Shown: piece after piece, positions 17,828 through 27,428 of the stretch
How the letters are laid out: each line of letters starts with the position of its first letter
Position numbering within the stretch: position 1 is the first letter of the stretch
Assembly (NCBI GenBank): GCA_902528515.1
Contig: CABZTD010000002.1
Span: forward strand, 58,067-122,066
Reading direction: 5' to 3'
DNA from: K189A clade bacterium
Lineage (GTDB): Bacteria; Pseudomonadota; Gammaproteobacteria; Pseudomonadales; Azotimanducaceae
Length of the DNA: 64,000 nt
The notes under the pieces: model-generated
The model's input: the letters and a program-made list of their open reading frames with translations, nothing else
What the model was told of the DNA's origin: nothing
Database searches by the model: none
Made by a program: the position numbers and the translations under genes

Positions 17828-18118
17828 ATGAGTGAAGATCCGCTGAAATCCCGTGACGTTATCGTCTACCGCAGTGCCAAAAAAGCCGATACCTACCTGT
17901 ACTTGCCCGTAGAAGACGGCCTGGAGTGCCTGCCGAAGGAACTCGTCTCCCTCTTTGGTCGTGCGATTTTCGCCATGGAGCTGACCATCAAACCAGATCT
18001 AAAGATGTCCCGACTCAATGCCCGGGAGGTTCTGGTGGGGCTCCAGGAAAAGGGTTATGTGCTGCAGCTGCCGCCGCCGAGCAATGCACCGGTACTGCAC
18101 GAGCGGCTCACGGAATGA
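17828..18118 (+). CDS. ycgL: YcgL-domain protein
   Basis: A 96-residue YcgL family protein: VIVYRSAKKADTYLYLP near the start, then PKELVSLFGRAIFAMEL and the characteristic EKGYVLQLPPP near the C-terminus. The family is widespread in gammaproteobacteria, and its position beside rnd hints at RNA metabolism, but its biochemical role is not established. ATG 17828 is preferred to a GTG at 17819 on ribosome-site spacing. The stop overlaps the ycgN start (ATGA). Confidence 0.9.
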   Translation: MSEDPLKSRDVIVYRSAKKADTYLYLPVEDGLECLPKELVSLFGRAIFAMELTIKPDLKMSRLNAREVLVGLQEKGYVLQLPPPSNAPVLHERLTE

Positions 18119-18555
18119 GCACCTTCTGGGAGACAAAGACGTTAGAAGAAATGTCCGACGAGGAATGGGAGAGCCTGTGCGATGGCTGCGCCCGCTGCTG
18201 CATGATCAAACTTCAGGACGATGAGACTGAAGAGGTGCACTACACGGCACTGGTCTGTGACTTGCTCGATCAAGACACCTGTCAATGTACGGCCTATCCG
18301 AAGCGACACGAGTTGGTCGCGAACTGTGTCGTGCTGACGCCTAAACGAGCAGGTGAATTCCAATGGCTGCCGAAGTCGTGCGCCTATCGAACGCTTGCCG
18401 AGGGTCGCCCACTCGCCTGGTGGCACCCCTTGGTGAGCGGGAGCGCACATAGCGTGCATCAGGCCGAGATTTCGGTGCAGGGTAAGGTCATCGCTGAATC
18501 AGAGGTTAATGAGGAGGCTGAGCAAGATATGGTTATACGCTGGGTGGAGATGTAG
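18115..18555 (+). CDS. ycgN: YcgN-family cysteine-cluster protein
   Basis: A 146-residue protein of the YcgN/UPF0260 family. The cysteine cluster CDGCARCC lies near residue 21, with further cysteines in CDLLDQDTCQCTAYP and LVANCVVLTP. These could bind zinc or an iron-sulfur cluster. The function is not established. The start is the ATG of an ATGA overlap with ycgL, which gives the family-typical start STFWETKTLEEM rather than a much longer upstream frame. Confidence 0.92.
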   Translation: MSTFWETKTLEEMSDEEWESLCDGCARCCMIKLQDDETEEVHYTALVCDLLDQDTCQCTAYPKRHELVANCVVLTPKRAGEFQWLPKSCAYRTLAEGRPLAWWHPLVSGSAHSVHQAEISVQGKVIAESEVNEEAEQDMVIRWVEM

Positions 18556-18580
18556 GCCTCATGTTAAATGTCGACTTTAG

Positions 18581-18997
18581 GTGCCCGTGGGAACGACAGA
18601 GCTTCGATTCATCGTGAGCGCTTCTTTTTATGAGAATTATCCAGTGGTTTGGCTGGTCATCGGCGCTGCGAGCTTGATCGGCGCATTGTGTTTGAATGCG
18701 CTATTGAAACTCGTTGCAGTAAAACCCTCGGTTGTGGGCCGCAGTGTAAGACTTGCTGTGGTCGCAACGATTTTTGCCGCATTCACTGCGCCGGCCTCAG
18801 TGCCGGGCGCTCCCGAAGTATTTGCCCCTGCTTTTATCGTAGTGTTGTTTGAAACCTCCTTTCAGGCTAATGGTGATGCCGCCAACGCTATTTGGATCAT
18901 GGTGGGCCTGCTGCCGCTGACCTTTGTTGCGGTATTTGCTGCGTGCTTTGTTGTTCTGAAAGTAACAAAAAAAAAGAAGACAAGGAGAATTAGCTGA
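18581..18997 (+). CDS. Small membrane protein of unknown function
   Basis: I do not recognise this 138-residue protein. It has three or four likely membrane helices (PVVWLVIGAASLIGALCLNA, VVATIFAAFTAPASV, FAPAFIVVLFE and MVGLLPLTFVAVFAACFVV) and a basic tail KVTKKKKTRRIS, which would sit in the cytoplasm. Start is a GTG with only a weak ribosome site, so the N-terminus is uncertain. It follows ycgN by 25 bases and may be part of that operon. Confidence 0.6.
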   Translation: MPVGTTELRFIVSASFYENYPVVWLVIGAASLIGALCLNALLKLVAVKPSVVGRSVRLAVVATIFAAFTAPASVPGAPEVFAPAFIVVLFETSFQANGDAANAIWIMVGLLPLTFVAVFAACFVVLKVTKKKKTRRIS

Positions 18998-19242
18998 TTC
19001 GCCGTCGATGGCAGGTTAAGCGAAGCAGGTTGCACCGGTCGCGCTGGCTCCATTAAAGTAAGTCCCGTTCGCGGGCACGCGTCAATGGCTTGGCGAAACA
19101 GAAATTTTCAATACGGGTCTCAGTATCGGATGTCGGTAAAGCTCGGGTAAATGTCCGCTACTAACAACTGATACTGCAGAAACGCTAACTCCCTCAAGGG
19201 CACGGAAATCTTAATACGCCAACATGGAAAAGAGAGATCTGC

Positions 19243-20091
19243 ATGATTTTTGAAAGTACCGATTCCTATATTTCTACCGACGAACTAAGTATGGCGGTAG
19301 ATGCTGCTGTGCGATTGGAGCGTCCCTTGCTTATTAAAGGGGAGCCGGGCACGGGTAAAACCATGCTGGCTATCGAAGTGGCTAAATCTCTGGGCATGCC
19401 TTTGCTTGAGTGGCATATTAAATCTACGACCAAGGCGGTGAACGGTTTATATGAATACGACGCGGTATCGCGCTTGCGCGATTCTCAGCTTGGTGACGAT
19501 CGCGTCAATGACATTGCAAACTACATTAAGAAAGGCAAGCTTTGGGAGGCCTTCGAAGCTGAAGAGCGTGTTGTACTGCTGATCGATGAAATCGACAAGG
19601 CAGATATCGAGTTTCCCAACGACTTGCTGCAAGAAATCGATCGCATGGAGTTTTTCGTCTACGAGTTGGGTAAGACGATCACGGCGAAGCATCGCCCCAT
19701 TGTTATCATTACGTCGAATAATGAAAAAGAACTGCCCGACGCATTCTTGCGGCGCTGCTTCTTCCACTTTATAAACTTCCCAGATCGGGAAACCATGCAG
19801 CAAATCGTTGACGTGCACTTTCCAGCGGTAAAGCAGGATATGGTGAAGGAGGCTATGGAAATCTTCTTCGACGTGCGCAAGGTCCCCGGCCTGAAGAAAA
19901 AGCCCTCAACGTCAGAACTGATCGATTGGCTGAAGCTGCTAATGGCGGACGATATCCCTGATGAAATTCTTACCAATCGCGACGCCAGCAAGGCGATACC
20001 GCCACTTTATGGCGCCTTGGTAAAGAATGAGCAGGATGTCCATCTCCTTGAACGTCTGGCATTTATGAACCGTCGCGACAGTCGAGGGTAA
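19243..20091 (+). CDS. MoxR-family AAA+ ATPase
   Basis: A 282-residue AAA+ protein with Walker A GEPGTGKT near residue 32, Walker B VVLLIDEIDKAD, sensor 1 ITSNNEKELPDAFLRRC with the arginine finger pair, and a short lid domain. MoxR ATPases act as chaperones that mature enzyme complexes or metal centres, nearly always with a von Willebrand A partner encoded next door, as here 3 bases downstream. GAGAG lies before the ATG. The 245 bases before it show no clear promoter. The client is not evident from neighbours. Confidence 0.93.
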   Translation: MIFESTDSYISTDELSMAVDAAVRLERPLLIKGEPGTGKTMLAIEVAKSLGMPLLEWHIKSTTKAVNGLYEYDAVSRLRDSQLGDDRVNDIANYIKKGKLWEAFEAEERVVLLIDEIDKADIEFPNDLLQEIDRMEFFVYELGKTITAKHRPIVIITSNNEKELPDAFLRRCFFHFINFPDRETMQQIVDVHFPAVKQDMVKEAMEIFFDVRKVPGLKKKPSTSELIDWLKLLMADDIPDEILTNRDASKAIPPLYGALVKNEQDVHLLERLAFMNRRDSRG

Positions 20092-20094
20092 AAC

Positions 20095-21255
20095 GTGCTG
20101 ATCAATTTTTTCTTTACGCTGCGCAAGTACAAAGTTCCGGTCACGATTCGCGAGCTACTGGACCTGCTTCTGGGTCTCAAAAGCCAGTTGGTATATGCCA
20201 ACCTTGACGACTTTTACCTGCTCAGCCGCACAGCTCTAGTCAAGGACGAAAAGAACTATGACAAGTTTGATCGTGCTTTTAGTGCCTACTTTAAGGGCTT
20301 AGACGACTTGCACGGTTTGCTCGAAAGCCTCATTCCTGATGAATGGCTGCGTCACGAGTTTGAGAAGTCGCTGTCTCCTGAGGATCTGAAAGAGATCGAG
20401 GGTCTTGGTGGACTAGAAAAGCTGATCGAGGCGTTCAAGAAGGCCAAGGAGGAAGCGGAGTCCAAAGCCGGCGAAGAGGGTAAGGATGGCGACGAAGGTA
20501 ATGCTGACCAAGAGGGTCAAGGTGGTCCTGGCGGCATGGGGCGCGGCAAAAAGAAAAAGGCCAAGAAGGTATGGGACGAGCGTCAGTACAAAAACCTCGA
20601 CGATTCCGTAGAGCTTGGGACCCGAAACATCAAAATGGCGCTTCGGCGGCTGAGAAAATTTGCCCGCACTGGGGTAGAGGACGAGTTGGACATAGATGAC
20701 ACCATACGCTCTACGGCTCACAATGGCGGCATGCTTGATATCAAAATGCGCCCGGAGCGTCGTAACACTGTCAAGGTGTTACTATTTTTGGACATCGGTG
20801 GGTCAATGGATTCACATGTGAAAGTGTGCGAAGAATTGTTCTCTGCATCGCGAACAGAGTTTAAGCACCTCGAAAGCTTTTACTTTCACAACTTTATTTA
20901 CGAGTCGGTCTGGAAAGATAATCGTCGACGCATGAGCGAAAGGCTTTCCACGCTGGATATACTCAACAAGTATAGCCACGACTACAAGGTTGTTTTCGTT
21001 GGTGATGCAACCATGGCGCCCTATGAGATTACTCATGCCGGCGGCAGCGTTGAGCATTGGAACGAAGAGCCCGGTGCAGCCTGGATGGAGCGCTTCGATG
21101 AGATTTACGACAAAATCATTTGGCTCAATCCGACACCTCAAGAAACCTGGGAGTACTCGTCTTCTGTGATGATGACACAGGAGCTGGTAGGCGGAAAAAT
21201 GTATCCCCTGACGATTAAGGGGCTTGAAGAAGGTATGGGTGAGCTGTCTAAGTAG
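20095..21255 (+). CDS. VWA/CoxE-like protein, partner of MoxR ATPase
   Basis: A 386-residue CoxE/YehP-type VWA protein. The N-terminal half is helical. A low-complexity charged linker lies near residues 115-160 (Lys/Glu/Gly-rich, with GRGKKKKAKK). The VWA domain contains the metal site as LFLDIGGSMDSH, where the usual DxSxS reads DIGGS, the variant seen in this family. It starts with GTG 20095 behind GAGGG. Such pairs insert metals or assemble complexes (CoxD/CoxE in CO dehydrogenase, CbbQ/CbbO in Rubisco), but neither system is encoded here. Confidence 0.9.
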   Translation: MLINFFFTLRKYKVPVTIRELLDLLLGLKSQLVYANLDDFYLLSRTALVKDEKNYDKFDRAFSAYFKGLDDLHGLLESLIPDEWLRHEFEKSLSPEDLKEIEGLGGLEKLIEAFKKAKEEAESKAGEEGKDGDEGNADQEGQGGPGGMGRGKKKKAKKVWDERQYKNLDDSVELGTRNIKMALRRLRKFARTGVEDELDIDDTIRSTAHNGGMLDIKMRPERRNTVKVLLFLDIGGSMDSHVKVCEELFSASRTEFKHLESFYFHNFIYESVWKDNRRRMSERLSTLDILNKYSHDYKVVFVGDATMAPYEITHAGGSVEHWNEEPGAAWMERFDEIYDKIIWLNPTPQETWEYSSSVMMTQELVGGKMYPLTIKGLEEGMGELSK

Positions 21256-21336
21256 GCAGCCAATATTGAATCCGTCGTCGTCGTTCTAGTATTTTTGGCT
21301 GGCACGGCGATATCGGCCTTTGGCGAAAAGGGCGTT

Positions 21337-24300
21337 ATGACATCCTCCAGTCAGCCTGCGGTAATGCGGCGCGATGCGTTTAAACTCTCCCGAATGGCTG
21401 CTGGCGATAAGGCAACAGCCCTCATGAAGGCATCTGCCCAGCTGTACCAGCGACGGCAAGATCGCGTTATTAAACTAGACTGCAACTTAACTTCCGGTCT
21501 GCCGGTCAGCGAGGTTGGAGAGCGTATTCGAGAGCTGATCGCTAATCATCAGGTAATCATTGTTGCTGGCGAAACAGGATCCGGGAAGACTACCCAGCTA
21601 CCTAAAATCTGTCTCAAGGCTGGCCTGGGAAGGTCTGGCATCATTGGTCACACCCAGCCCCGGCGCATTGCCGCACGTACTGTAGCCCAGCGTATTGCCC
21701 AAGAAACCGGCGCACAGCTAGGTTTTGAAGTCGGCTTTGCAGTACGTTTTTCAGATCAAACACAAGACGAAACTCTGGTCAAAGTTATGACTGATGGGTT
21801 GCTGCTTGCTGAAATTCGAGAGGACAGATTTCTCGAAAGGTATGACGCCATTATCGTTGACGAGGCGCATGAGCGCAGTCTCAACATAGATTTTTTGCTG
21901 GGATTTTTGAATCGCCTTCTCAAGAAACGTAAAGACCTTAAGGTTATTGTTACCAGCGCAACAATCGATGTAGGAAGGTTTTCCGAGTACTTTAGCGGTG
22001 CTCCGGTAGTAGAAGTCGGGGGGCGAACCTATCCGGTAAATATCGAGTACCGTGGGCAGATTGACGAGGACGGTAATCGACTCATCAACGTAATCGAGGA
22101 GATTGATGCCGAGCCCCTTAGCAAGGCGCGCGACGTATTGGTGTTCTTCTCTGGCGAACGCGAGATCTTCGACGCGGCCAAATTGATGCGCCGGCGATTC
22201 GCAAATCGCTTTGAAATTTTGCCGTTATATGCGCGGCTTTCCGCTGCCGATCAGCGCCGCGTATTTACTCAATCAGCGGCTCGCCGACGCATCGTGCTCG
22301 CCACGAACGTGGCTGAAACTTCCTTGACCGTGCCCAATATCGGTTATGTGATCGATACTGGTCTTGCTAGAGTCGCCCGCTACAGTTACCGCTCCAAACT
22401 ACAGCGACTGCCTATCGAGCCCATCAGCCAGGCCAGTGCTAATCAAAGAGCAGGGCGTTGTGGTCGAGTTGCGCCCGGTGTGTGCTATCGGCTTTTTGAT
22501 GAGGGTGATTTTCATGCCCGACCAGAATTTACCGACGCCGAAATTAGGCGGGTCAATTTAGCATCGGTCGTTCTACAAATGCAGGCTCTCGGACTGGGAG
22601 ATATTTATCGTTTCCCTTTTATTGATCCGCCTGAGCATAAGGCGATTAAGGATGCGGTCAGATTGCTGGAAGAGCTTCATGCAATCGAGGCCGGCAAGCT
22701 AACTACCTGGGGCCGGAAAATGGCGCGTATGCCAGTCGATCCACGTCTGGCGGCGATGTTACTGGCATCTGACGAGCAGGGCTGCCTCGCCCAGATGCTT
22801 ATCATTGTCTCTGCTCTGGCGGTTCAGGACGTGCGCGAACGTCCGATTGAAAAGGCTCAATCGGCAGATACGGCACACGAAATGTTCGTGGATGAGCAGT
22901 CTGACTTTCTCACGTATCTGAACCTGTGGCGCTGGATCGAGCAACAGCGTTCTGAGCTCACCAATAGTCGATGGCAAACAGCGTTGCGAAAGCGTTTTAT
23001 AAATCCCATGCGGGTAAGGGAGTGGCGCGAAATTTACCGGCAACTCAAAACCGTTTGCACGGACCTGGGCTTAAAGAGCAACGGCACTCCGGGTAATTTC
23101 CAGCAGATTCATGAGTCAATTTTAGTTGGCTCATTGAGTCAAATTGGACGCCACGAGGAGCGCGGCAGTTACCTTGCCGCACGCAATCAACGCATGAGCA
23201 TTTTCCCAGGTTCAGGATTGGTAAAACGTTCGCCCAAATGGATTGTCGCTGCAGAGATTGTTGAAACACGACGGGTTTTTGGCCGCTGCGTCGCTAGGGT
23301 CGAAAGCTCTTGGATAGAGGCCCGCGCCCAGCACCTACTGCGTCGGCGCAGCAGTGACCCAGTATGGAGCCCGAGGCGTGGAGAAGTGGTGGCCTACGAA
23401 TCTGTATCTCTTTATGGCTTGGTCCTCGCAGATCGCCGCCCAGTGGCATACCTCAGCATTGATCCTGTTTTTTGCCGCGACCTGCTCATACGTGAGGGGT
23501 TGGTGCGCGGTGGGGTGCAGGACCCGCCCGCATTTTTACGCCACAATCTTGAGCTGGCCGCGCAAATACTCGACGCCGAGGCTAAGGGCAGGCGGCGTGA
23601 TCTGCTGATTAGCGAGGAAGATCTTGCGGCTATCTACGACAAGCTTATTCCTCGGCATGTCTGCCGTGTGAGCGATTTGCGGCGCTGGTTTAAAAAGCTC
23701 GCAAGCGAGCGTAAAAGTGCGCTTTTCTTCGACGAGAAGGCTTTGCTGCGACGCAATGATATCTCCCTCCAAGAGACTGACTTTCCTTCCTGCTTGAAAG
23801 TATCAGACCTTGAGTTGCCCCTGAAGTATCGCTTTGCCCCCGGTCAGCCTGATGACGGTATTACTCTAATGATTCCTGTCGGCGTTTTACCGAGTATCAA
23901 CGCAGAGTTGTTAGCATGGTCGGTACCCGGGATGCTGCCTGCAGTGGTTGAATCTTGGCTGCGGTCGCTGCCTAAAAACAAGCGCAAAATGCTAGCGCCA
24001 CTTCCGGAAAAGATGCCACAACTGATCGAGCGACTGCTTCGGCCTCAAACCTACCGTCAAGGACGGCTACTGACTGTACTCTCACAGTTTCTGCGTGATC
24101 TTTATCGTATTGACGTTACGGCAATGGATTGGGGCAAGGGTCGTCTCCCGGAGCACTTGCGTATTCGGTGTACAGTTGTTGACGAGCACGCGAAGGAACT
24201 CGCCGCTGGCAGAGATCTGCAGCAGATCAAGGACAAGCTGGCAAATAAGCTGGAACCCCGTGCGGCGGATTTTTCAGCCTATGAGGAAGCCGATATCGAG

Positions 24301-25218
24301 GCGTTTCCTGAGCAATTGCCAGATCATATTGTCGTGCAAACGACCGGCGGTCCCACGGTTGGGTTTCCGGGGCTGAGTTTTTGCAGGCCGAAGGGTATGA
24401 AGGGAGAAAAGGGCAGCAGAAGATTAGTGAACCTGACGGTCTTTGCCTCAGCCGTTGACCGGGATATTGCTAACCGACGCGGGTATGCGCAACTCGCGCT
24501 AACTCAGCTGGGTAAGCCCGGCCAATTTTTCCGGCGCGAACTTAAAAAACGGAAGCGGCTTGGCCTTTACTTTGCCTCCCTCGGTAATGCGGAGGTGCTC
24601 GCGGAGGAATTGCTGTTGAGTGTGACATGGTATTGCTACTTTGACGGCCGGGTGCTACCCGCCACGAGGCAGGACTTCGAGCAGCGCATGACAGAGCATC
24701 GAGGCGATCTGGCCGAGGTGTTTGGGCTGACACTGGCGAGCTTTGAGACGGTACTAAAACTTCGTTTCGAGCTGATCGAACTGATAGATAGGCTGCAATC
24801 ACCTGGTTTGATACCCAGCCTTGATGATGCCAAGGGTGAATTAGAGGCTCTGGTACCCAGCAATGTGTTGTCGGTCACCCCGTGGCGCTTCCTGCCGAGT
24901 TTGCCCCTCTATCTTGAGGGTCTGAAGCATCGACTTGAGCAATTGCGGGGCCATGTACCAAAGGATCGTCAGTTGATGCAGCTGGTGAAGCCTTTGCATC
25001 AGCGGCTTCAGGCGATCAAGATGTCCCAGATGCATGATCCCTTGATCGATGCAGAGCTGCACTTCTTGCTCCAGGAGTTAAGGCTCAGGCTATTCGCGGA
25101 GCCGTTGGCGCTGCAAAAACGCCCCAAGCCTGCCTTTATTGGTAGCGAGAGCAAGGTATCGCTCAAACGCGTGGAGGAGAAAATTCGTCGTGAGGAGCAA
25201 AGAGTTGGTCTTGCCTAA
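21337..25218 (+). CDS. hrpA: ATP-dependent RNA helicase HrpA
   Basis: A very large DEAH-box helicase of 1,293 residues. Motif I is GETGSGKTTQ (78-87), motif Ia TQPRRIAARTVAQRI, motif II DEAHERSLN, motif III TSATID, and motif VI QRAGRCGRVAPG, then the helicase-associated and OB-fold regions and the long C-terminal DUF3418 domain found in bacterial HrpA. It processes mRNA and can resolve stalled ribosomes. The start is placed at ATG 21337; a TTG frame start 42 bases upstream is possible. It matches the usual HrpA length of about 1,300. Confidence 0.95.
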   Translation: MTSSSQPAVMRRDAFKLSRMAAGDKATALMKASAQLYQRRQDRVIKLDCNLTSGLPVSEVGERIRELIANHQVIIVAGETGSGKTTQLPKICLKAGLGRSGIIGHTQPRRIAARTVAQRIAQETGAQLGFEVGFAVRFSDQTQDETLVKVMTDGLLLAEIREDRFLERYDAIIVDEAHERSLNIDFLLGFLNRLLKKRKDLKVIVTSATIDVGRFSEYFSGAPVVEVGGRTYPVNIEYRGQIDEDGNRLINVIEEIDAEPLSKARDVLVFFSGEREIFDAAKLMRRRFANRFEILPLYARLSAADQRRVFTQSAARRRIVLATNVAETSLTVPNIGYVIDTGLARVARYSYRSKLQRLPIEPISQASANQRAGRCGRVAPGVCYRLFDEGDFHARPEFTDAEIRRVNLASVVLQMQALGLGDIYRFPFIDPPEHKAIKDAVRLLEELHAIEAGKLTTWGRKMARMPVDPRLAAMLLASDEQGCLAQMLIIVSALAVQDVRERPIEKAQSADTAHEMFVDEQSDFLTYLNLWRWIEQQRSELTNSRWQTALRKRFINPMRVREWREIYRQLKTVCTDLGLKSNGTPGNFQQIHESILVGSLSQIGRHEERGSYLAARNQRMSIFPGSGLVKRSPKWIVAAEIVETRRVFGRCVARVESSWIEARAQHLLRRRSSDPVWSPRRGEVVAYESVSLYGLVLADRRPVAYLSIDPVFCRDLLIREGLVRGGVQDPPAFLRHNLELAAQILDAEAKGRRRDLLISEEDLAAIYDKLIPRHVCRVSDLRRWFKKLASERKSALFFDEKALLRRNDISLQETDFPSCLKVSDLELPLKYRFAPGQPDDGITLMIPVGVLPSINAELLAWSVPGMLPAVVESWLRSLPKNKRKMLAPLPEKMPQLIERLLRPQTYRQGRLLTVLSQFLRDLYRIDVTAMDWGKGRLPEHLRIRCTVVDEHAKELAAGRDLQQIKDKLANKLEPRAADFSAYEEADIEAFPEQLPDHIVVQTTGGPTVGFPGLSFCRPKGMKGEKGSRRLVNLTVFASAVDRDIANRRGYAQLALTQLGKPGQFFRRELKKRKRLGLYFASLGNAEVLAEELLLSVTWYCYFDGRVLPATRQDFEQRMTEHRGDLAEVFGLTLASFETVLKLRFELIELIDRLQSPGLIPSLDDAKGELEALVPSNVLSVTPWRFLPSLPLYLEGLKHRLEQLRGHVPKDRQLMQLVKPLHQRLQAIKMSQMHDPLIDAELHFLLQELRLRLFAEPLALQKRPKPAFIGSESKVSLKRVEEKIRREEQRVGLA

Positions 25219-25270
25219 CCGAGGTCGCAAAGTGTGCGCGTGCATCACATACCATGCGGAGACCTGATCC

Positions 25271-26404
25271 ATGCAGGCAATCTATTTACTTACTTCCACT
25301 TCCACGTCTGGAGTGTTGACCCGGCACCTGAAGCCCGCAGGTTTCCAATGCGAGGTAGTCGAAACTGCTCAGCAAATACCGGTCCACGATGAGCGGACAG
25401 GCCTGGTAACGGTTCTTTGTTCAACCATTGGCGACCTGCTGGAATGTCATCATCCAAGTCTAACCCCAGTTTACTTTTGCGAAAGCGAACTAAGTGTAGA
25501 GGCGATGCTGCAGGCCCTGGCCAATGGTGCAGCGGATTGTTGGGCTGCAAGTATGTCTGCTGAGCAACTACGTGAGCGCGCTGATGCGCTCCTCAACAGA
25601 GTCGAGCAAAAATTAGTTACAGGACTGCGTGCAGAGGGGGACCATCAACACGCGGCCGCTCGACTATCATCCCTTGAACAAGAGCTTCAAGCGGATCAAA
25701 GAGCGGGGCAGAGCATTCAGCTGGGTATGCTTCCTAAACAGAACAAAGTCATGACCGGTTACCGGTTTTCGCGATGGGTACAGCCCTCGCTGATACTGAG
25801 CGGTGATTTTATTGATTACTTCCCGCTACAAGATCGCTACTTAGCCTGTTTCTTGGCAGATGTTGCCGGCCATGGCGCCTCTTCGGCACTGCTAACGGTG
25901 ATGCTAAAAAACATTTCCTGGCGACTGCAGCAGAAGTTCGGTCTGCCAAGCTTTAACTTGCCCGGAGATTTGCTGGCCTGGATCAATGAAACGCTGATCG
26001 GCCAGAGTATTGAGAAACATGTAGCGATGTTTTTGGGCATTATAGACACCCACAACGATACCCTTCATTACAGCATGGCCGCCCAGTACCCGCCCGCGCT
26101 ACTTTGCAAGCCAGATGGCAACACACAGCTGCTGCAGCAGCAGGCCAAACCCTTGGGTTTATTCTCAGATGCGAGCTACGCATCGGAGCAACTGCCATTT
26201 CCAGAGGGGGCCACACTAATGGTGTTTTCTGATGGTGTAATGGACTGCTTGCCGTCGAGTCAATTTGCCGACAAGGAAGCGGATCTGGTAGAAATGACAC
26301 AGTCACTGCATGATCCGCTCAAATTATGGAGCCGTCTTTGCGAGTCGTTAAAAAATCTCGATGACATGAGTTTGCTGGCTGTACAGAGGGAAAGATCGGC
26401 GTAA
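25271..26404 (+). CDS. Pseudo-receiver PP2C (SpoIIE-type) phosphatase
   Basis: A 377-residue two-domain protein. Residues 1-115 look like a response-regulator receiver that has lost its phosphoacceptor: the expected aspartate strand reads LVTVLCSTI, while ALANGAADCWAASMS fits the end of a receiver fold. A coiled linker leads to a SpoIIE/PP2C phosphatase with metal residues in LSGDFIDYF, LADVAGHGASS and VFSDGVMD. Such phosphatases dephosphorylate STAS anti-sigma antagonists; a STAS gene follows 38 bases on. GGAGA lies before the ATG. It resembles the HsbR/HsbA arrangement of Pseudomonas in layout. Confidence 0.9.
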   Translation: MQAIYLLTSTSTSGVLTRHLKPAGFQCEVVETAQQIPVHDERTGLVTVLCSTIGDLLECHHPSLTPVYFCESELSVEAMLQALANGAADCWAASMSAEQLRERADALLNRVEQKLVTGLRAEGDHQHAAARLSSLEQELQADQRAGQSIQLGMLPKQNKVMTGYRFSRWVQPSLILSGDFIDYFPLQDRYLACFLADVAGHGASSALLTVMLKNISWRLQQKFGLPSFNLPGDLLAWINETLIGQSIEKHVAMFLGIIDTHNDTLHYSMAAQYPPALLCKPDGNTQLLQQQAKPLGLFSDASYASEQLPFPEGATLMVFSDGVMDCLPSSQFADKEADLVEMTQSLHDPLKLWSRLCESLKNLDDMSLLAVQRERSA

Positions 26405-26442
26405 TATCCGCGCCGTATTAAGGCCAGTCAGGGAGAGCGCTT

Positions 26443-26994
26443 TTGCAGGGCAGTATCTGCGCCGGAGACTTTCAAGGTACCCACGTGCTTCGCTTTCACG
26501 GCGACGTGCGCTTCAATCAATGCGCGTCACTCGACGCTTACTGCGATCGCATGGTTCAGGATCCTGCTTTTCGCGCGGTGGTCATAGACTTGCAGACGAC
26601 TGAAAACCTAGATAGCACTACGCTGGGCTGCCTGGCTCGACTGTCAATTCGGGTAAAAAAGCTTAATCGGCGGGTACCTACGCTTATTTGCGATTCCGAT
26701 AATTTGAAACGAGTGCTTTCGAGTATGGGTTTTCAAGATGTGTTCATGATCGTAGACCTAGAGGCGTATGCTGCGCTATCGCTGCCGGCTTTGCCTGAAG
26801 GAATTGAACTTCCCGCAGGCACAGACTTCGCGATGGAAAGCACTCGCGCGCGCGTGATTGCAGCGCATAAAGAGCTAATGACGATGAATGAGCTGAACGC
26901 AGAGACTTTTAAGGACCTGGTCGCTGCACTAGAACAAGAAGAGTGCGAGCAACAAGCAGTAGAACGGGCCGACGTTTCCCAAGTAAAAGTCTAG
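26443..26994 (+). CDS. STAS-domain protein (anti-sigma antagonist-like)
   Basis: The 183-residue protein has an N-terminal STAS domain. The expected phosphorylation loop reads ENLDSTTLGCLARLSI, with Ser/Thr at the usual place, after VVIDLQTT. A helical C-terminal extension of about 70 residues follows. It starts with TTG behind GGGAG and is in an operon with the PP2C phosphatase, the likely enzyme acting on it. Together they form the phosphatase and antagonist arms of a partner-switching system, but no anti-sigma kinase is encoded nearby. Confidence 0.88.
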   Translation: MQGSICAGDFQGTHVLRFHGDVRFNQCASLDAYCDRMVQDPAFRAVVIDLQTTENLDSTTLGCLARLSIRVKKLNRRVPTLICDSDNLKRVLSSMGFQDVFMIVDLEAYAALSLPALPEGIELPAGTDFAMESTRARVIAAHKELMTMNELNAETFKDLVAALEQEECEQQAVERADVSQVKV

Positions 26995-27428
26995 CTGGAC
27001 TTGGCTCGGAGTTTCGCCTCGATAAAACGGTTGTGACTGAGGTACAGTAAATCTGCGGCCTTACGAATTGTATGTTCCTCAAATTTATCAATGCGATCGT
27101 CGGCTAAAGCCAATTGCCAAAGCGCGCAGATCACCTCAAATCTCTCGTCCTCGTCTAAATGCTCGCGCAAATAACTGGTGTAGGGGTGCATACCGACGTT
27201 GGTATCGAGTCGAGTCTTTGCATCCGCGATTAACGAGGCAACTTTTGCTGCGTCGATGCTATACAGCTCCACCAGCAGGCGTTGAATCGCTTCCAGCTCT
27301 GCGTCACCTACGTGGTGATCCGACCAGCTCACCTCAAGCATGAGCGATGCCGCGGCAATATCGATTTCGATCTCAGTATCGTCTTGAGTCTGCTCTTTTG
27401 TGAACAAAGATTTTAGTTTAGCCAGCAT
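26991..27428 (-). CDS. TerB-like protein
   Basis: A 145-residue all-helical protein resembling the TerB/DjlA-N (tellurite resistance TerB) fold: ASLMLEVSWSDHHVGDAELE, then FEVICALWQLALADDRIDKFEEH, each with the acidic D-x-x-x-x-x-E spacing thought to bind metal. The start is the ATG at 27428, which overlaps the dusA 3' end by 11 bases, so it should be translated from the dusA mRNA. Its stop overlaps the STAS stop region from the opposite strand. No other ter genes are present, so tellurite resistance is not implied. Confidence 0.85.
   Translation of the reverse strand: MLAKLKSLFTKEQTQDDTEIEIDIAAASLMLEVSWSDHHVGDAELEAIQRLLVELYSIDAAKVASLIADAKTRLDTNVGMHPYTSYLREHLDEDERFEVICALWQLALADDRIDKFEEHTIRKAADLLYLSHNRFIEAKLRAKSS

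Noticed and set aside
26991..27428. TerB-like gene as tellurite resistance
   Set aside because: No other ter genes are present, and single TerB-domain proteins are common and unrelated to tellurite.
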